Source: SZAS-79 sp963844255
GTDB lineage: Bacteria > Pseudomonadota > Gammaproteobacteria > Burkholderiales > SG8-39
NCBI GenBank assembly: GCA_963844255.1
Contig: CAWJNP010000002.1
Coordinates: forward strand, 57,064 to 121,063
Length of the DNA: 64,000 bases
Direction of reading: 5' to 3'
Of the stretch, positions 34,111 through 42,672 are shown piece by piece. Below the pieces are notes generated by a model. The model did not search any database and was not told where the DNA came from. It worked only from the letters and a program-made list of their open reading frames with translations. The position numbers and the translations under genes are program-made. The stretch's first letter is position 1. The number at the start of each line of letters is the position of its first letter.

Positions 34111-34634
34111 ACCGCTTTCTGCTTCCGTTGGGTCTGTTTGCAGTTCTGGTTGTGTTCCTCGGCATCGGGCTGACGCTCAATCCGCGCGAAGTGCCTTCGC
34201 CCCTGATCGACAAGCCTGTGCCGGCCTTCAAGCTCGCTCAGCTTGCGCAACCCGGTCTTGAGTTCTCGCAAAAGGACATGCTCGGCCAGGTGTGGCTGCT
34301 GAATGTCTGGGCTTCGTGGTGCGTGTCCTGCCGTGAGGAACACCCGATACTGGTCGAATTGTCGCGCAAGCGTGAGGTGCCGCTGATCGGCCTCAACTAC
34401 AAGGACAAGTCGCCGGAAGCCAAGGCCTGGTTGAAGCAGTTCGGCGACCCGTATGTGCTGAGCGTCACCGACCTTGATGGTCGCGTCGGGATCGATTTCG
34501 GCGTCTACGGCGTCCCGGAGACGTTCGTGATCGATCGTGCCGGCGTCATCCGCTACAAGCAGATCGGACCGGTGACGCCTGAAGCGCTCGAGAAGAAAAT
34601 TCTTCCCCTGGTCAGGCAGCTGCAGAAGTCATGA
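34107..34634 (+). CDS. ccmG: Thiol:disulfide interchange protein CcmG/DsbE
   Basis: The 175-residue thioredoxin-fold protein has an N-terminal signal anchor. The active site VWASWCVSCREEHP has redox Cys at 72 and 75; VPETFVIDRAG contains the cis-Pro loop region. It keeps apocytochrome CXXCH thiols reduced before haem ligation. It is coupled by a 4-bp overlap to both ccmF and ccmH, the standard order. Confidence 0.95.
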   Translation: MNRFLLPLGLFAVLVVFLGIGLTLNPREVPSPLIDKPVPAFKLAQLAQPGLEFSQKDMLGQVWLLNVWASWCVSCREEHPILVELSRKREVPLIGLNYKDKSPEAKAWLKQFGDPYVLSVTDLDGRVGIDFGVYGVPETFVIDRAGVIRYKQIGPVTPEALEKKILPLVRQLQKS

Positions 34635-35110
34635 GGCGCGTTCTGGTTGTCTTGTTGTCGCTGCTTGCCTTCGCTCAGGGTGCGTGGGGGAAGGAGGCGG
34701 TTCCCACAAACATGGACCCCTTGCAGCAGAAGCGCGCGGTGGAGCTGGAGGCCAATCTACGTTGCCTGGTATGCCAGAACCAGACCATCGCCGACTCGAA
34801 TGCCGAACTCGCGCAGGATCTGCGCCGCCAGGTACGCGAGCAGATCGCTGCGGGCAGGACCGACACCGAGATCGTCGGGTACATGGTGCAGCGCTACGGC
34901 GATTTCGTGCTCTACAACCCGCCGGTCAAGATGACGACGATCCTTCTTTGGTTCGGGCCGTTTCTGCTGCTGGTAATCGGTGTGTTCGCGCTATGGCGCT
35001 ATGTGCGCATGCGCAACCGGCGTGCCGAACCGGCACCGCTCAGTGAAGAAGAGCACCAGCGGGCAGGTTCCCTGCTTGGTGAGACCCATTCGAAAGGCGG
35101 GCACCCATGA
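34631..35110 (+). CDS. ccmH: Cytochrome c maturation protein CcmH
   Basis: The 159-residue protein has a signal peptide (VLVVLLSLLAFAQGAWG), the thiol motif LRCLVCQNQTIADSNA (Cys45 and Cys48), a three-helix domain ending MVQRYGDFVLYNPPVK, and one transmembrane helix (TILLWFGPFLLLVIGVFALW). It reduces or resolves apocytochrome disulfides as part of the haem lyase. The last ~35 residues are cytoplasmic and polar. Start and stop overlap ccmG and ccmI by ATGA. Confidence 0.95.
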   Translation: MRRVLVVLLSLLAFAQGAWGKEAVPTNMDPLQQKRAVELEANLRCLVCQNQTIADSNAELAQDLRRQVREQIAAGRTDTEIVGYMVQRYGDFVLYNPPVKMTTILLWFGPFLLLVIGVFALWRYVRMRNRRAEPAPLSEEEHQRAGSLLGETHSKGGHP

Positions 35111-36366
35111 CCGGGTTTGTAGTCATTGCCGTCGGCATGACGGTTTTTGCCCTGTTCTGGGTACTGTTGCCCCTGCTGCGCAGCCGCGCACCGGGAAGTG
35201 GTCTGGCGATGCGGGAGTCCAACCTCGCGATCCTGCGCGATCAGCTCGGGGAACTCGAGCGCGATCTGGCCAGTGGCGTCATATCAGCCGAGCAGCACGC
35301 GAGGGCGCGCGCGGAACTCGAGCGCCGCGCGATCGACGAAGGCGACGCCGAGGGAGCGCGAGCCGTGTCGAACGGAGGGTCGTCCAAGCTCACCGCGATC
35401 GTCGTGGGTGTCCTTGTCCCCGCATGCGCGGTGTCACTCTACCTGTGGGTGGGTGAGCCTGCAGGCCTGCGCCCGGCGGCCGAAGTTGCAGAAAAGCAGG
35501 TGACGCCCCAGCAGATCGACGACATGGTCGCGGGGCTCGCGGCGAAACTCGAGAAGAATCCGGACGACGCCAAGGGATGGGCGATGCTCGCGCGGTCGTA
35601 TTACGTCATGCAGCGCATGCCCGAGGCAGTGAAGGCGTACGCCAAGGCGACCGAGAAGATCACCGATGACGCAGGGCTGTACGCGGACTATGCCGACGCG
35701 ATGGCAATGAGCATGGGGCGCAAGATCGAAGGCCCGGCGTATGAACTCGTGGAGACGGCGCTGAAGATCGATCCCAATCAGCCGAAGGCGCTGGCGATGG
35801 CGGGAACTGCGGCGTTCTACCGCAAGGATTTTCCTGGCGCGCTGAAGCATTGGGAAAAGCTGCTGCCAATGCTGCCGCCGGATTCGGAAATGGCGAAGTC
35901 TCTTGTCGAAGGCATTGCCGAGGCGCGGCAACTGGGTGGGATCAAAGGGCCGGCGGTGGCAGTGGTTGCAGGGGCCAAGCCCGCGGAGAGTTCGGCACCG
36001 AAACCCGTGGCCCAGGCGGCAGGCGCCAGCGTGAGCGGGAAGGTCACGCTGAGCCCTTCTTTGAAAGACAAGGTTTCGCCGGACGACACCCTGTTCATCC
36101 TCGCGCGCGCGGTGAACGGTCCGCGGATTCCGCTGGCGGTGCTGCGCAAGCGGGTGGCCGACCTGCCGGTGGAATTTACGCTCGACGATGCACTGGCCAT
36201 GCGGCCGGAGCTCAAGATTTCAGGGTTCGGCGAGGTGATCGTCAGCGCGCGGATCTCGAAATCGGGGAATGCGATTTCGCAGAGTGGGGATTTGCAGGGG
36301 GCGAGTGGGGCGGTGAAGGTGGGGGTGCGGGGAGTGGCGATTGTGATTGACCGCGCGATGCCGTAG
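35107..36366 (+). CDS. ccmI: Cytochrome c maturation TPR protein CcmI
   Basis: The 419-residue protein has two transmembrane helices (near residues 1-22 and 96-118), a CcmI1 region between them (LAILRDQLGELERDLASG), and periplasmic TPR repeats (DAKGWAMLARSYYVMQRMPEAVKAY, then LALAMAGTAAFYRKDFPGALKHWEKLL). The C-terminal ~120 residues are the beta-rich extension common in betaproteobacterial CcmI, with L-F-I-L-A-R-A and I-P-L-A-V-L-R-K motifs. It chaperones apocytochromes to CcmFH. It is the last gene of this ccm half; after its stop the sequence becomes more AT-rich. Confidence 0.93.
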   Translation: MTGFVVIAVGMTVFALFWVLLPLLRSRAPGSGLAMRESNLAILRDQLGELERDLASGVISAEQHARARAELERRAIDEGDAEGARAVSNGGSSKLTAIVVGVLVPACAVSLYLWVGEPAGLRPAAEVAEKQVTPQQIDDMVAGLAAKLEKNPDDAKGWAMLARSYYVMQRMPEAVKAYAKATEKITDDAGLYADYADAMAMSMGRKIEGPAYELVETALKIDPNQPKALAMAGTAAFYRKDFPGALKHWEKLLPMLPPDSEMAKSLVEGIAEARQLGGIKGPAVAVVAGAKPAESSAPKPVAQAAGASVSGKVTLSPSLKDKVSPDDTLFILARAVNGPRIPLAVLRKRVADLPVEFTLDDALAMRPELKISGFGEVIVSARISKSGNAISQSGDLQGASGAVKVGVRGVAIVIDRAMP

Positions 36367-36790
36367 GGTGGCGAATATCTGCACCTAGGAATTTCGCACA
36401 ATTTGCAATATTTAACTCCTACTGAAACAGGTGCAGCCTAACGTAACAGGAAGTTCACCGAGTATCGAATATATTCTGGAGCGGTGCCTGATTCTTCATG
36501 GCAGTTAGGCGGTTATCCGGGGCGTGACGCTTTTGGGACCCCAATTTTAGGTGCTCCAACATGCAACGAGATCGCCCGCGCATGGTTTCTTACGTCTCCC
36601 AATGGACCTAGCCGGTTACCAGCAAATTGCTAGAGTGCTACGGCATTCGTCTAGATCTTGATTACGAGGATTCAGGCTCTGCATTGAGGCTACCAACCCA
36701 TTTCCCTTATAGGTAGGCGCACCATTTGCTAAGTGCTCGGGCAACATACAAAGAATCGACGTGCGAAGAAAGATTGCATGAGCGTAGCCG
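36367..36790. other. Intergenic junction between ccm genes and glycan island
   Basis: There are 424 bp without an intact gene. The sequence is visibly more AT-rich than the ccm genes and holds one protein-like open fragment (36442-36633), annotated separately. I see no convincing terminator, tRNA or insertion-sequence end. The downstream wbqC-like ATG at 36791 has only a weak ribosome-binding site. Confidence 0.5.
36442..36633 (+). pseudogene. Orphan C-terminal coding fragment
   Basis: An open stretch between stops at 36439 and 36631 has no plausible start but reads like a real protein end: EYRIYSGAVPDSSWQLGG, then YPGRDAFGTPILGAPTC, then NEIARAWFLTSPNGPSRLP. The composition (Trp, Gly, Pro, Tyr in ordered contexts, a Cys near the end) is unlike random out-of-frame translation of this GC-rich DNA. 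I do not recognise the family. It is probably the truncated 3' end of a gene cut when the island was inserted or rearranged. Confidence 0.35.
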
Positions 36791-37483
36791 ATGAAGAGAG
36801 TGGCGATCGTACAATCCAACTACATCCCATGGAAGGGCTATTTTGACATGATCGCCGCCGTGGATGAGTTCATCCTGTACGACGACATGCAATACACGCG
36901 CCGCGACTGGCGCAACCGCAATCAGATTAAGACGCCACAGGGCGTGCAGTGGCTGACGGTGCCGGTGCTCGTCAAGGGAAAGTATCGCCAGACAATTCGC
37001 GAAACCGAGATTGATCGAATTGACTGGGCAGCTGCGCATTGGAAGTCGCTGGCGCAAAACTATCGCCGCGCACCACATTTCTTTGAAATAATGGAATGGC
37101 TGGAGCCCCTCTATACCGCATGGTCATACACCCATATTTCACAACTGAACCGTAGGTTTATTGAGGGCATCTGCAATTACCTAGGAATCAAGACGGCCAT
37201 TACAAATTCTTGGGACTACACCTTGCTCAAAGGTAAGACCGAACGCCTCGCTGACCTTTGTGTGCAGGCTGGGGGTACTGAGTACTTCTCAGGTCCGGCC
37301 GCCAAGGACTATCTCGACGAAAAGGTCTTTGCGGACATGGGGATTAAGCTTACTTGGTTCGACTACGCAGGCTACCCAGAGTATCCCCAGCTTTGGGGTG
37401 AGTTCACTCACGGCGTCACTATCCTCGATCTTTTGTTCAATTGCGGCAAGGACGCTCCTAATTTTATGAGGCATGTTGCATGA
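36791..37483 (+). CDS. WbqC-family protein
   Basis: The 230-residue protein matches the WbqC family from its first residues: KRVAIVQSNYIPWKGYFDMI, then DEFILYDDMQYTRRDWRNRN, WLTVPV, and a late YPEYPQLWGEFTHGVTILDLLFNCG (the P-Q-x-x-x-x-F/x-x-x-x-S-I-L-D family end). WbqC-like proteins occur in O-antigen and surface-glycan clusters and are thought to modify aminosugars, but the reaction is poorly established. It is first in a 12-gene overlapping operon; its stop overlaps the GT2 start by ATGA (37480-37483). Confidence 0.85.
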   Translation: MKRVAIVQSNYIPWKGYFDMIAAVDEFILYDDMQYTRRDWRNRNQIKTPQGVQWLTVPVLVKGKYRQTIRETEIDRIDWAAAHWKSLAQNYRRAPHFFEIMEWLEPLYTAWSYTHISQLNRRFIEGICNYLGIKTAITNSWDYTLLKGKTERLADLCVQAGGTEYFSGPAAKDYLDEKVFADMGIKLTWFDYAGYPEYPQLWGEFTHGVTILDLLFNCGKDAPNFMRHVA

Positions 37484-38415
37484 AGCTGTCGATTGTTGCG
37501 ACCCTCTACCAATCCGCACCTTATATCAACGAGTTCTATGAAAGGGCGACTGCTGCTGCACGTCAACTCGCAGACGAAGATTACGAAATTATTCTCGTAA
37601 ATGACGGCTCACCAGACAACAGCATTGACTTAGCCATTAATCTCACTGAAGAAGACGCGCATGTGATCGTTGTCGACTTGTCACGCAACTTCGGTCACCA
37701 CAAAGCCATGCTTGCCGGCCTCGCCCAGTCGCGGGGCGAGCGTATCTTCCTGATCGACAGCGATCTGGAGGAGGAGCCGGAATGGCTGGCGGACTTCGCG
37801 TTGACCATGGCGGCCGAGGCCGCAGACGTGGTTTACGGCGTGCAGGAGACCCGCAAGGGCAACTGGTTCGAGCGCTGGAGCGGCGAGCTCTATTACACGG
37901 TGTTCAACTATCTGGCCGACATCGACCACCCGCGCAACATCGTCACCGCGCGTTTGATGTCGCGCCGGTATGTGAACGCACTGCTGCAATTCCGCGAACG
38001 AGAAATGGTGATCTCCTGTCTGTGGGTCATCACCGGCTTCAAGCAATGCGCGCGGTCAGTGAAAAAGCACATGGGTAGTCCCACCACCTACAGTTTAGCT
38101 AAGAAGATCGAGCACGCTACCAACTCCATCGCGTCCTTCAGCGAAGTGCCGCTTCGACTGATCTTCTACATCGGCCTAATCATTTTTACAGGTGCCCTGC
38201 TATACGCTGGCTACCTCGTATTCCTAAAGCTGATATTGGCTACTCCCATGGAGGGCTGGACTTCGGTGATGGTTTCCATCTGGCTACTCGGGGGCATGAC
38301 CATCTCGTTCGTGGGCCTGATCGGAATCTACCTCTCCAAGGTTTTTTCCGAGACCAAGCAGAGGCCTTCGACTATCGTTAGGGAAATCCATGGCCAATCT
38401 ATCTTCAAGCATTGA
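37480..38415 (+). CDS. GT2 glycosyltransferase, polyprenyl-phosphate (GtrB/DPM1-like)
   Basis: The 311-residue protein has the GT2 GT-A domain: SIVATLYQSAPYINEF, EIILVNDGSPDNS (nucleotide-binding Asp) and the metal-binding DSDLEEEPEW. Two C-terminal transmembrane helices (LIFYIGLIIFTGALLYAGYL and VMVSIWLLGGMTISFVGL) mark the GtrB/DPM1 type that moves a sugar from a nucleotide to undecaprenyl phosphate at the membrane. A GtrA-like flippase candidate is encoded later in the same operon (45034), completing a GtrA/GtrB pair. The 3' end overlaps the next methyltransferase by 26 bp. Confidence 0.88.
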   Translation: MKLSIVATLYQSAPYINEFYERATAAARQLADEDYEIILVNDGSPDNSIDLAINLTEEDAHVIVVDLSRNFGHHKAMLAGLAQSRGERIFLIDSDLEEEPEWLADFALTMAAEAADVVYGVQETRKGNWFERWSGELYYTVFNYLADIDHPRNIVTARLMSRRYVNALLQFREREMVISCLWVITGFKQCARSVKKHMGSPTTYSLAKKIEHATNSIASFSEVPLRLIFYIGLIIFTGALLYAGYLVFLKLILATPMEGWTSVMVSIWLLGGMTISFVGLIGIYLSKVFSETKQRPSTIVREIHGQSIFKH

Positions 38416-39094
38416 CCACAACTACGAAGAGTTCTACGCCAATCGCGCGGGTCTCCGGGTCTATCCGACGGAGTTCGTTGTACGCACCTTTCTGGCTAAC
38501 TACCCAAGCCTGAGTTTTCGCAAACCGGTTGCCGGGGAGCGTGTGCTCGACGTCGCCTTTGGCGATGGACGCAACACCGTTTTCCTCTGCGACCAGGGCT
38601 ACGCGGTGAGCGGCATCGAAATCACCGAGGGCATCGTCCGACAGACTGGGGAGCGCCTAGCCAAACTGGGTCACCAGGCTGACCTGCGCGTGGGTCGTAA
38701 CAGCAATATGCCTTTCGACAACGGCTATTTCGACTACGTACTGGCCTGCCACTGCTGCTACTACTGCGACGAGGGGGAAACCTTCGCCGACAATATCAAG
38801 GAATACGCCCGTGTGATGAAGTCAGGGTCTTGGTTGATAGCATCGGTGGCAAGCCGCGAATCCTACATCTTCAAGGACGCCATTGCCCTTGAAGATGGCT
38901 CGCTACGTATTCAGGCTGACCCTTATGGCAACCGAGACGGCTATCGACTTCATGCGTTCTCCAGTAAGGACCAGATCGAAGCTTACCTGACGCCCTGGTT
39001 CGAGGCGTTTTCCTTTGGCTTTGCGAACAACGATTACTACGGAGTCTCCGAACGCCTATTCTGGATTGCTTGTCAGAAAAGAGGGAACTCATGA
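38390..39094 (+). CDS. Class I SAM-dependent methyltransferase
   Basis: The 234-residue protein contains the SAM-binding motif GERVLDVAFGDGRNTVFLCDQGY (motif I with D-V-A-F-G-D-G), GIEITEGIV (motif II acidic residue), and FDYVLACHCCYYCDEGETF (motif III region). Motif I uses F-G-D-G instead of G-C-G-x-G. It starts inside the GT2 gene and overlaps the next methyltransferase start by ATGA. In this operon it probably methylates a sugar or an acyl substituent; the acceptor atom is unknown. Confidence 0.8.
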   Translation: MANLSSSIDHNYEEFYANRAGLRVYPTEFVVRTFLANYPSLSFRKPVAGERVLDVAFGDGRNTVFLCDQGYAVSGIEITEGIVRQTGERLAKLGHQADLRVGRNSNMPFDNGYFDYVLACHCCYYCDEGETFADNIKEYARVMKSGSWLIASVASRESYIFKDAIALEDGSLRIQADPYGNRDGYRLHAFSSKDQIEAYLTPWFEAFSFGFANNDYYGVSERLFWIACQKRGNS

Positions 39095-40068
39095 CTAGCC
39101 ACTCTTCTTACTGCTGCATAGAACCTACTTGTGCCCGTACGCCCCTGATACATGGGCCAGATGGGCTGGCATGCCCCAACGGCCACCTATTTGCATTTGT
39201 CGCCTGCACGGATGTCCCAGTATTCACCGACGAGCTCGAGGGCGCCAACGAGTATTCGCAGGAGAGAGCCGCTGAAGTACACGACAATGCGCTGCGCTGG
39301 GTATTTAAAACATTCCAGAGCGACGAGGAAGGTCTGCGCGAGCGCCTAATCGCACGCATCGGCCTGAAGAAGGGCGAGCGTATGCTGGTCACTGGCGCGG
39401 GTGCTGGCAACGATCTGCCCTTCTTGGTGAGTGCCCTCTCCGGCAAGGGAGATATCTACGCTCAGGACATTGCGAAGGAAATGCTGCTTGCTGGTGTGTC
39501 ACGCTACAGGACAGAACTGGAAGGCTCGGGTGTGGGGCTCCACTTTTCAGTGAGCGACGCTACCAATCTGCCCTTTGCCGACAGATTCTTCGACGCGGCC
39601 TACCATTTTGGTGGTATCAACCTGTTCCCAGATATTGCCAAGGGTATCGCGGAGATGAACCGTGTGGTCAAGCCCGGTGGCAATATTGTCATTGGCGACG
39701 AAGGCTTGGCGCCCTGGCTGGTGAGCACCGAACTTGGTCGCATGCTGGTCACTAACAATGCTCTCTATGCGCGTAGCGCGCCGCTGTCGGCCCTGCCAGT
39801 GACGGCTCGTGCGGTCAAGCTGAGCTGGGAGTTAAGTAACTGTTTTTACGTAATCGAGTTCCAAGCCAGCACAGAGCCGTTGCCCGTCGACATCGATGTA
39901 CCACATCTGGGTAATCGCGGCGGCACTATCCGTAGCCGCTACTTCGGCCGCCTGGAGGGCGTGGATCCAGCACTACGCGACCGCATCTACCAAGAGGCGG
40001 AGCGGCGCGGCATGAGCCGTGTCGCTTTTCTCGAATCTGCGCTTCGCGCATCGCTGGGCAAGGATTGA
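39091..40068 (+). CDS. SAM-dependent methyltransferase with N-terminal Cys-containing domain
   Basis: The 325-residue protein begins with a short Cys-containing module (SSYCCIEPTC...LACPNGHLF), probably a zinc ribbon, as in Trm112-like-headed methyltransferases. The SAM domain follows: GERMLVTGAGAGNDLPFLV (motif I), YAQDIAKEML (motif II), LHFSVSDATNLPFADRFFDAAYHFGGINLFPD and VVKPGGNIVIGDEG. The C-terminal ~100 residues are a family-specific extension. GAGGG precedes the ATG at 39091. Acceptor unknown; the glycan operon context suggests a sugar or lipid-linked intermediate. Another methyltransferase with a Cys-type N-terminal module ends the operon. Confidence 0.78.
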   Translation: MTSHSSYCCIEPTCARTPLIHGPDGLACPNGHLFAFVACTDVPVFTDELEGANEYSQERAAEVHDNALRWVFKTFQSDEEGLRERLIARIGLKKGERMLVTGAGAGNDLPFLVSALSGKGDIYAQDIAKEMLLAGVSRYRTELEGSGVGLHFSVSDATNLPFADRFFDAAYHFGGINLFPDIAKGIAEMNRVVKPGGNIVIGDEGLAPWLVSTELGRMLVTNNALYARSAPLSALPVTARAVKLSWELSNCFYVIEFQASTEPLPVDIDVPHLGNRGGTIRSRYFGRLEGVDPALRDRIYQEAERRGMSRVAFLESALRASLGKD

Positions 40069-40075
40069 GTTCAAT

Positions 40076-41032
40076 ATGACAACGCTCAATTCGTTTGTAG
40101 CCCGAAAGCAGGCGTTTCCTTGGAGCAAGAAGGGGCGGATCTTCGAGCCAGGTGGAGACGATTTCTCGCACGGTTCGCACCCTTGCGCAATTCATATCGA
40201 AAGCGATCGCTTCGTAATTGCGTTCACTCGCAGGGACGAGCGCCAGCGCTCCCATATCTTCCTTTCCAACGCTATCGTCTCAGACGGCCGCGTCGAACTG
40301 CTGGGCTCACCGAAGCTGGCCCTGTGGCCGGGCGATCCCTGTCACTTTGACTGCGACGGCGTCATTAGCGTTTGCTTCGTTAAGCAAGGTGGCACAATCT
40401 ACCTCTACTACGTGGGCTGGCAGAATCTGCCCGAAGGACTGTGGATCTGCGACACCGGTAGGGTGACGCTGGACGTGGGCGAATTCACTCTTACACGTGA
40501 ATATCTGGGCCCGGTGCTCGGTAGAGACAAGAGCAACCCGCTGTTCGCTGCCGCGACTGCTTTCCACATCACGGGTGGCCTCTGGCAGACTTGGTACAAC
40601 TCCGGCATCCGCTGGGAGAAAACCAATGGGGGCTGGAAGCACTACTACGGGATCCACTATGCCCATTCACACAACGGCGTCGACTGGGTCTGTCATCCTG
40701 GGATGTGTCTACCATTTGCCGATGAGTACGAATACGCTTTCGGTCGGCCCACTGTGATTCACCGGGAAGATACGTATTTCATGTGGTATGCACACCGTGC
40801 GACCAAGACGGTCGACACCTACCGCATCGGTTTCGCCTCGTCGGTGGACGGCCAGCACTGGCAACGCAATGACCCGCTCTCGGGCATTGATGTCTCTCCC
40901 ACTGGTTGGGACAGCGAGATGAACTGCTACCCCTGTGTGTTCGAGCACCGGGGCCGAATTTACATGCTCTACAACGGAAATGGCTATGGCAAGACCGGTT
41001 TTGGTCTGGCCGTGATGGAAGAAATGACATGA
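40076..41032 (+). CDS. Five-bladed beta-propeller glycosidase-like protein
   Basis: The 318-residue soluble protein is rich in aromatic beta strands with repeated blade patterns: SHPCAIHIESDRFVIAFTRRD, GTIYLYYVGWQNLPEGLW, WQTWYNSGIRWE, TYFMWYAHRATKTVDTYRIG and GRIYMLYNGNGYGKTGFGLA. This resembles GH43/GH32/GH130-like propellers found without signal peptides in surface-polysaccharide clusters. Catalytic carboxylates are not assignable, and such proteins may act in sugar transfer rather than hydrolysis. It starts 7 bp after the preceding gene and overlaps the acyltransferase start by ATGA. Confidence 0.6.
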   Translation: MTTLNSFVARKQAFPWSKKGRIFEPGGDDFSHGSHPCAIHIESDRFVIAFTRRDERQRSHIFLSNAIVSDGRVELLGSPKLALWPGDPCHFDCDGVISVCFVKQGGTIYLYYVGWQNLPEGLWICDTGRVTLDVGEFTLTREYLGPVLGRDKSNPLFAAATAFHITGGLWQTWYNSGIRWEKTNGGWKHYYGIHYAHSHNGVDWVCHPGMCLPFADEYEYAFGRPTVIHREDTYFMWYAHRATKTVDTYRIGFASSVDGQHWQRNDPLSGIDVSPTGWDSEMNCYPCVFEHRGRIYMLYNGNGYGKTGFGLAVMEEMT

Positions 41033-41700
41033 AGAAAATTCTGTTGGCGGGCAACGCGATCACGGCCGAAATCCTGTGCTCCTACCTCTGCCAGGACGTG
41101 CGTTACGAGATTGCAGGCTTCACCGTCGACGATGAGTTGGTTGCGCAGGGAAGTCTTAACGACTATCGGACGGTGGGTTTGTCGGAGGTGTTAGACGTCT
41201 TCGCACCCGACACTCATCGCGTGATCATGGCGATCGGCTATAGCGACCTGAATCGCACACGCGAGACCATGTTTGGCCGTCTTAAGGCATTGGGCTACGT
41301 CGTTGAGACCTACATCCACCCCGATGCCCGGGTCTACACCGATAACCCCATGGGTGAAGGCAGCGTGGTGCTGCCTGGCGCAGTCATCGAGCCGCACGCG
41401 CGAGTGGGCGCCAACACCATGGTATGGAGCAACGTGACCCTTGCGCATCACAGCAGCGTAGACGACCACTGCTGGGTGGCCGCGGGTTCCGTGGTCTCGG
41501 GACAGGCCAAGGTGCTGCGCAATACATTTCTGGGCGTGAACTGCACCGTGGTTAATGCCATCACGGTGGGAGAGTTCAACGTTGTTGGTGCGGGCGCTCT
41601 GATCTCACGCGATACCAAGCCATATTCAGTTCACCTGGCTCGCTCGGCCGAGCCCTTGCGCTATACGTCGGAAGACTACGTTAAACACTTTGGAATTTGA
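41029..41700 (+). CDS. NeuD/PglD-like left-handed beta-helix acyltransferase
   Basis: The 223-residue protein has an N-terminal Rossmann-like domain (KKILLAGNAITAEILCSYL, then EIAGFTVDDE) and a C-terminal hexapeptide-repeat left-handed beta helix (HPDARVYTDNPMGEGSVVLP, then GANTMVWSNVTLAHHSSVDDH). The His-His in the HHSSVDDH turn corresponds to the catalytic base of PglD/NeuD enzymes. These N- or O-acylate aminosugars or sialic acids, normally with acetyl-CoA. The next gene encodes an acyl carrier protein, suggesting an acyl-ACP donor here. Three-base spacing in ATGA overlap with the propeller gene. Confidence 0.82.
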   Translation: MKKILLAGNAITAEILCSYLCQDVRYEIAGFTVDDELVAQGSLNDYRTVGLSEVLDVFAPDTHRVIMAIGYSDLNRTRETMFGRLKALGYVVETYIHPDARVYTDNPMGEGSVVLPGAVIEPHARVGANTMVWSNVTLAHHSSVDDHCWVAAGSVVSGQAKVLRNTFLGVNCTVVNAITVGEFNVVGAGALISRDTKPYSVHLARSAEPLRYTSEDYVKHFGI

Positions 41701-41701
41701 T

Positions 41702-41941
41702 ATGAATGAAAAGCTCGTAGAACTTCTCGCCGAAATCTTCGGACTGCGCATGACCGAAATCCTGCCAGACTTGCAGAAGTCTGAGGTGGGCACTTGGGAT
41801 TCCCTAAAACAGATGGACCTAGTGATGTCCTTGGAGCGTGAGTACGACATTGCTCTTGAGATATCCGACATCCTTCGCATGACTTCAGTCGCCGGGATCG
41901 TGGCCGTGCTCAAGGACAAGGGCGTGGATCTTGGAAGTTAG
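41702..41941 (+). CDS. Acyl carrier protein
   Basis: The 79-residue acidic protein has a four-helix carrier fold and the phosphopantetheine site GTWDSLKQMDLVM, with Ser34 in the D-S-L motif. It is distinct from the housekeeping AcpP in its second half (ALEISDILRMTSVAGIVAVL). It lies one base after the acyltransferase gene and before an SDR and, further on, a stand-alone adenylation enzyme, so it probably carries the acyl or aminoacyl group attached to the glycan. Confidence 0.88.
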   Translation: MNEKLVELLAEIFGLRMTEILPDLQKSEVGTWDSLKQMDLVMSLEREYDIALEISDILRMTSVAGIVAVLKDKGVDLGS

Positions 41942-42671
41942 GGGTGCCGTCGCACTGGTGACCGGTGGAGCGCAAGGCCTCGGACTGGCGATTGCACGTC
42001 GATTAGCGGCCGAAGGTGCCACCGTTGTGGTGGCTGACCGCAATGTTGAAGCGCTCGCGACCCTGCCGCAGGAGCTAGAGGGTTTGGCCATCGACGTAAC
42101 CGATCCCATGCAGGTCAATCCCGCAGTGGCTGACATCGTCGAGCGCCTCGGTCGCCTCGACATACTTGTCAACAACGCAGGCGTGATATTTAGCGAGCCT
42201 TTTGTCAACATTATGAATCCGGCCGGAATCATGCACGACTATGGTCGCTTCCGTGCTTCGCTCACTTTCAATCTCGACTCCGTGTTCATTGTCACTGCCG
42301 CCGTGGTGGAGCACATGGTCATACGCCGAATCAAGGGTGTTGTTGTCAACATCAGTTCTATCAGCGCCCGTGGTAACGAAGGGCAGACCGCCTACTCTGC
42401 GGCCAAGGCGGGCGTCAATGCCATGACCGTTACCTGGTCCAAAGAGTTGGGGCGCTGGGGCATACGCGCCAACGCGGTGGCGCCCGGCTTCATCGACACT
42501 GATTCTACCCGCCGCGCCTTGAACGAGACCGTGCTCAATCACGTCCAAGGCAACACGCCGCTGCGCAGACTCGGTCGGGCCGACGAGGTCGCGCAAGCGG
42601 TGATTGCCTTGGTCGAGAACGACTTCATCAACGGCGCGATTCTCGAAGTCAATGGCGGATTAACAATCTGA
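41931..42671 (+). CDS. FabG-like short-chain dehydrogenase/reductase
   Basis: The 246-residue classical SDR has the nucleotide-binding TGGAQGLG (residues 11-18), NNAG (81-84), catalytic Ser142/143 in NISSISARG, and Tyr155-x-x-x-Lys159 in YSAAKAG. It closes with NGAILEVNGGLTI, the FabG-like tail. It overlaps the end of the ACP gene by 11 bp and appears to start with TTG at 41931; translation coupled to the ACP gene is likely. With the ACP it could reduce a 3-ketoacyl-ACP to the 3-hydroxyacyl form, or it may oxidise/reduce a sugar. Confidence 0.85.
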   Translation: MEVRGAVALVTGGAQGLGLAIARRLAAEGATVVVADRNVEALATLPQELEGLAIDVTDPMQVNPAVADIVERLGRLDILVNNAGVIFSEPFVNIMNPAGIMHDYGRFRASLTFNLDSVFIVTAAVVEHMVIRRIKGVVVNISSISARGNEGQTAYSAAKAGVNAMTVTWSKELGRWGIRANAVAPGFIDTDSTRRALNETVLNHVQGNTPLRRLGRADEVAQAVIALVENDFINGAILEVNGGLTI

Positions 42672-42672
42672 C

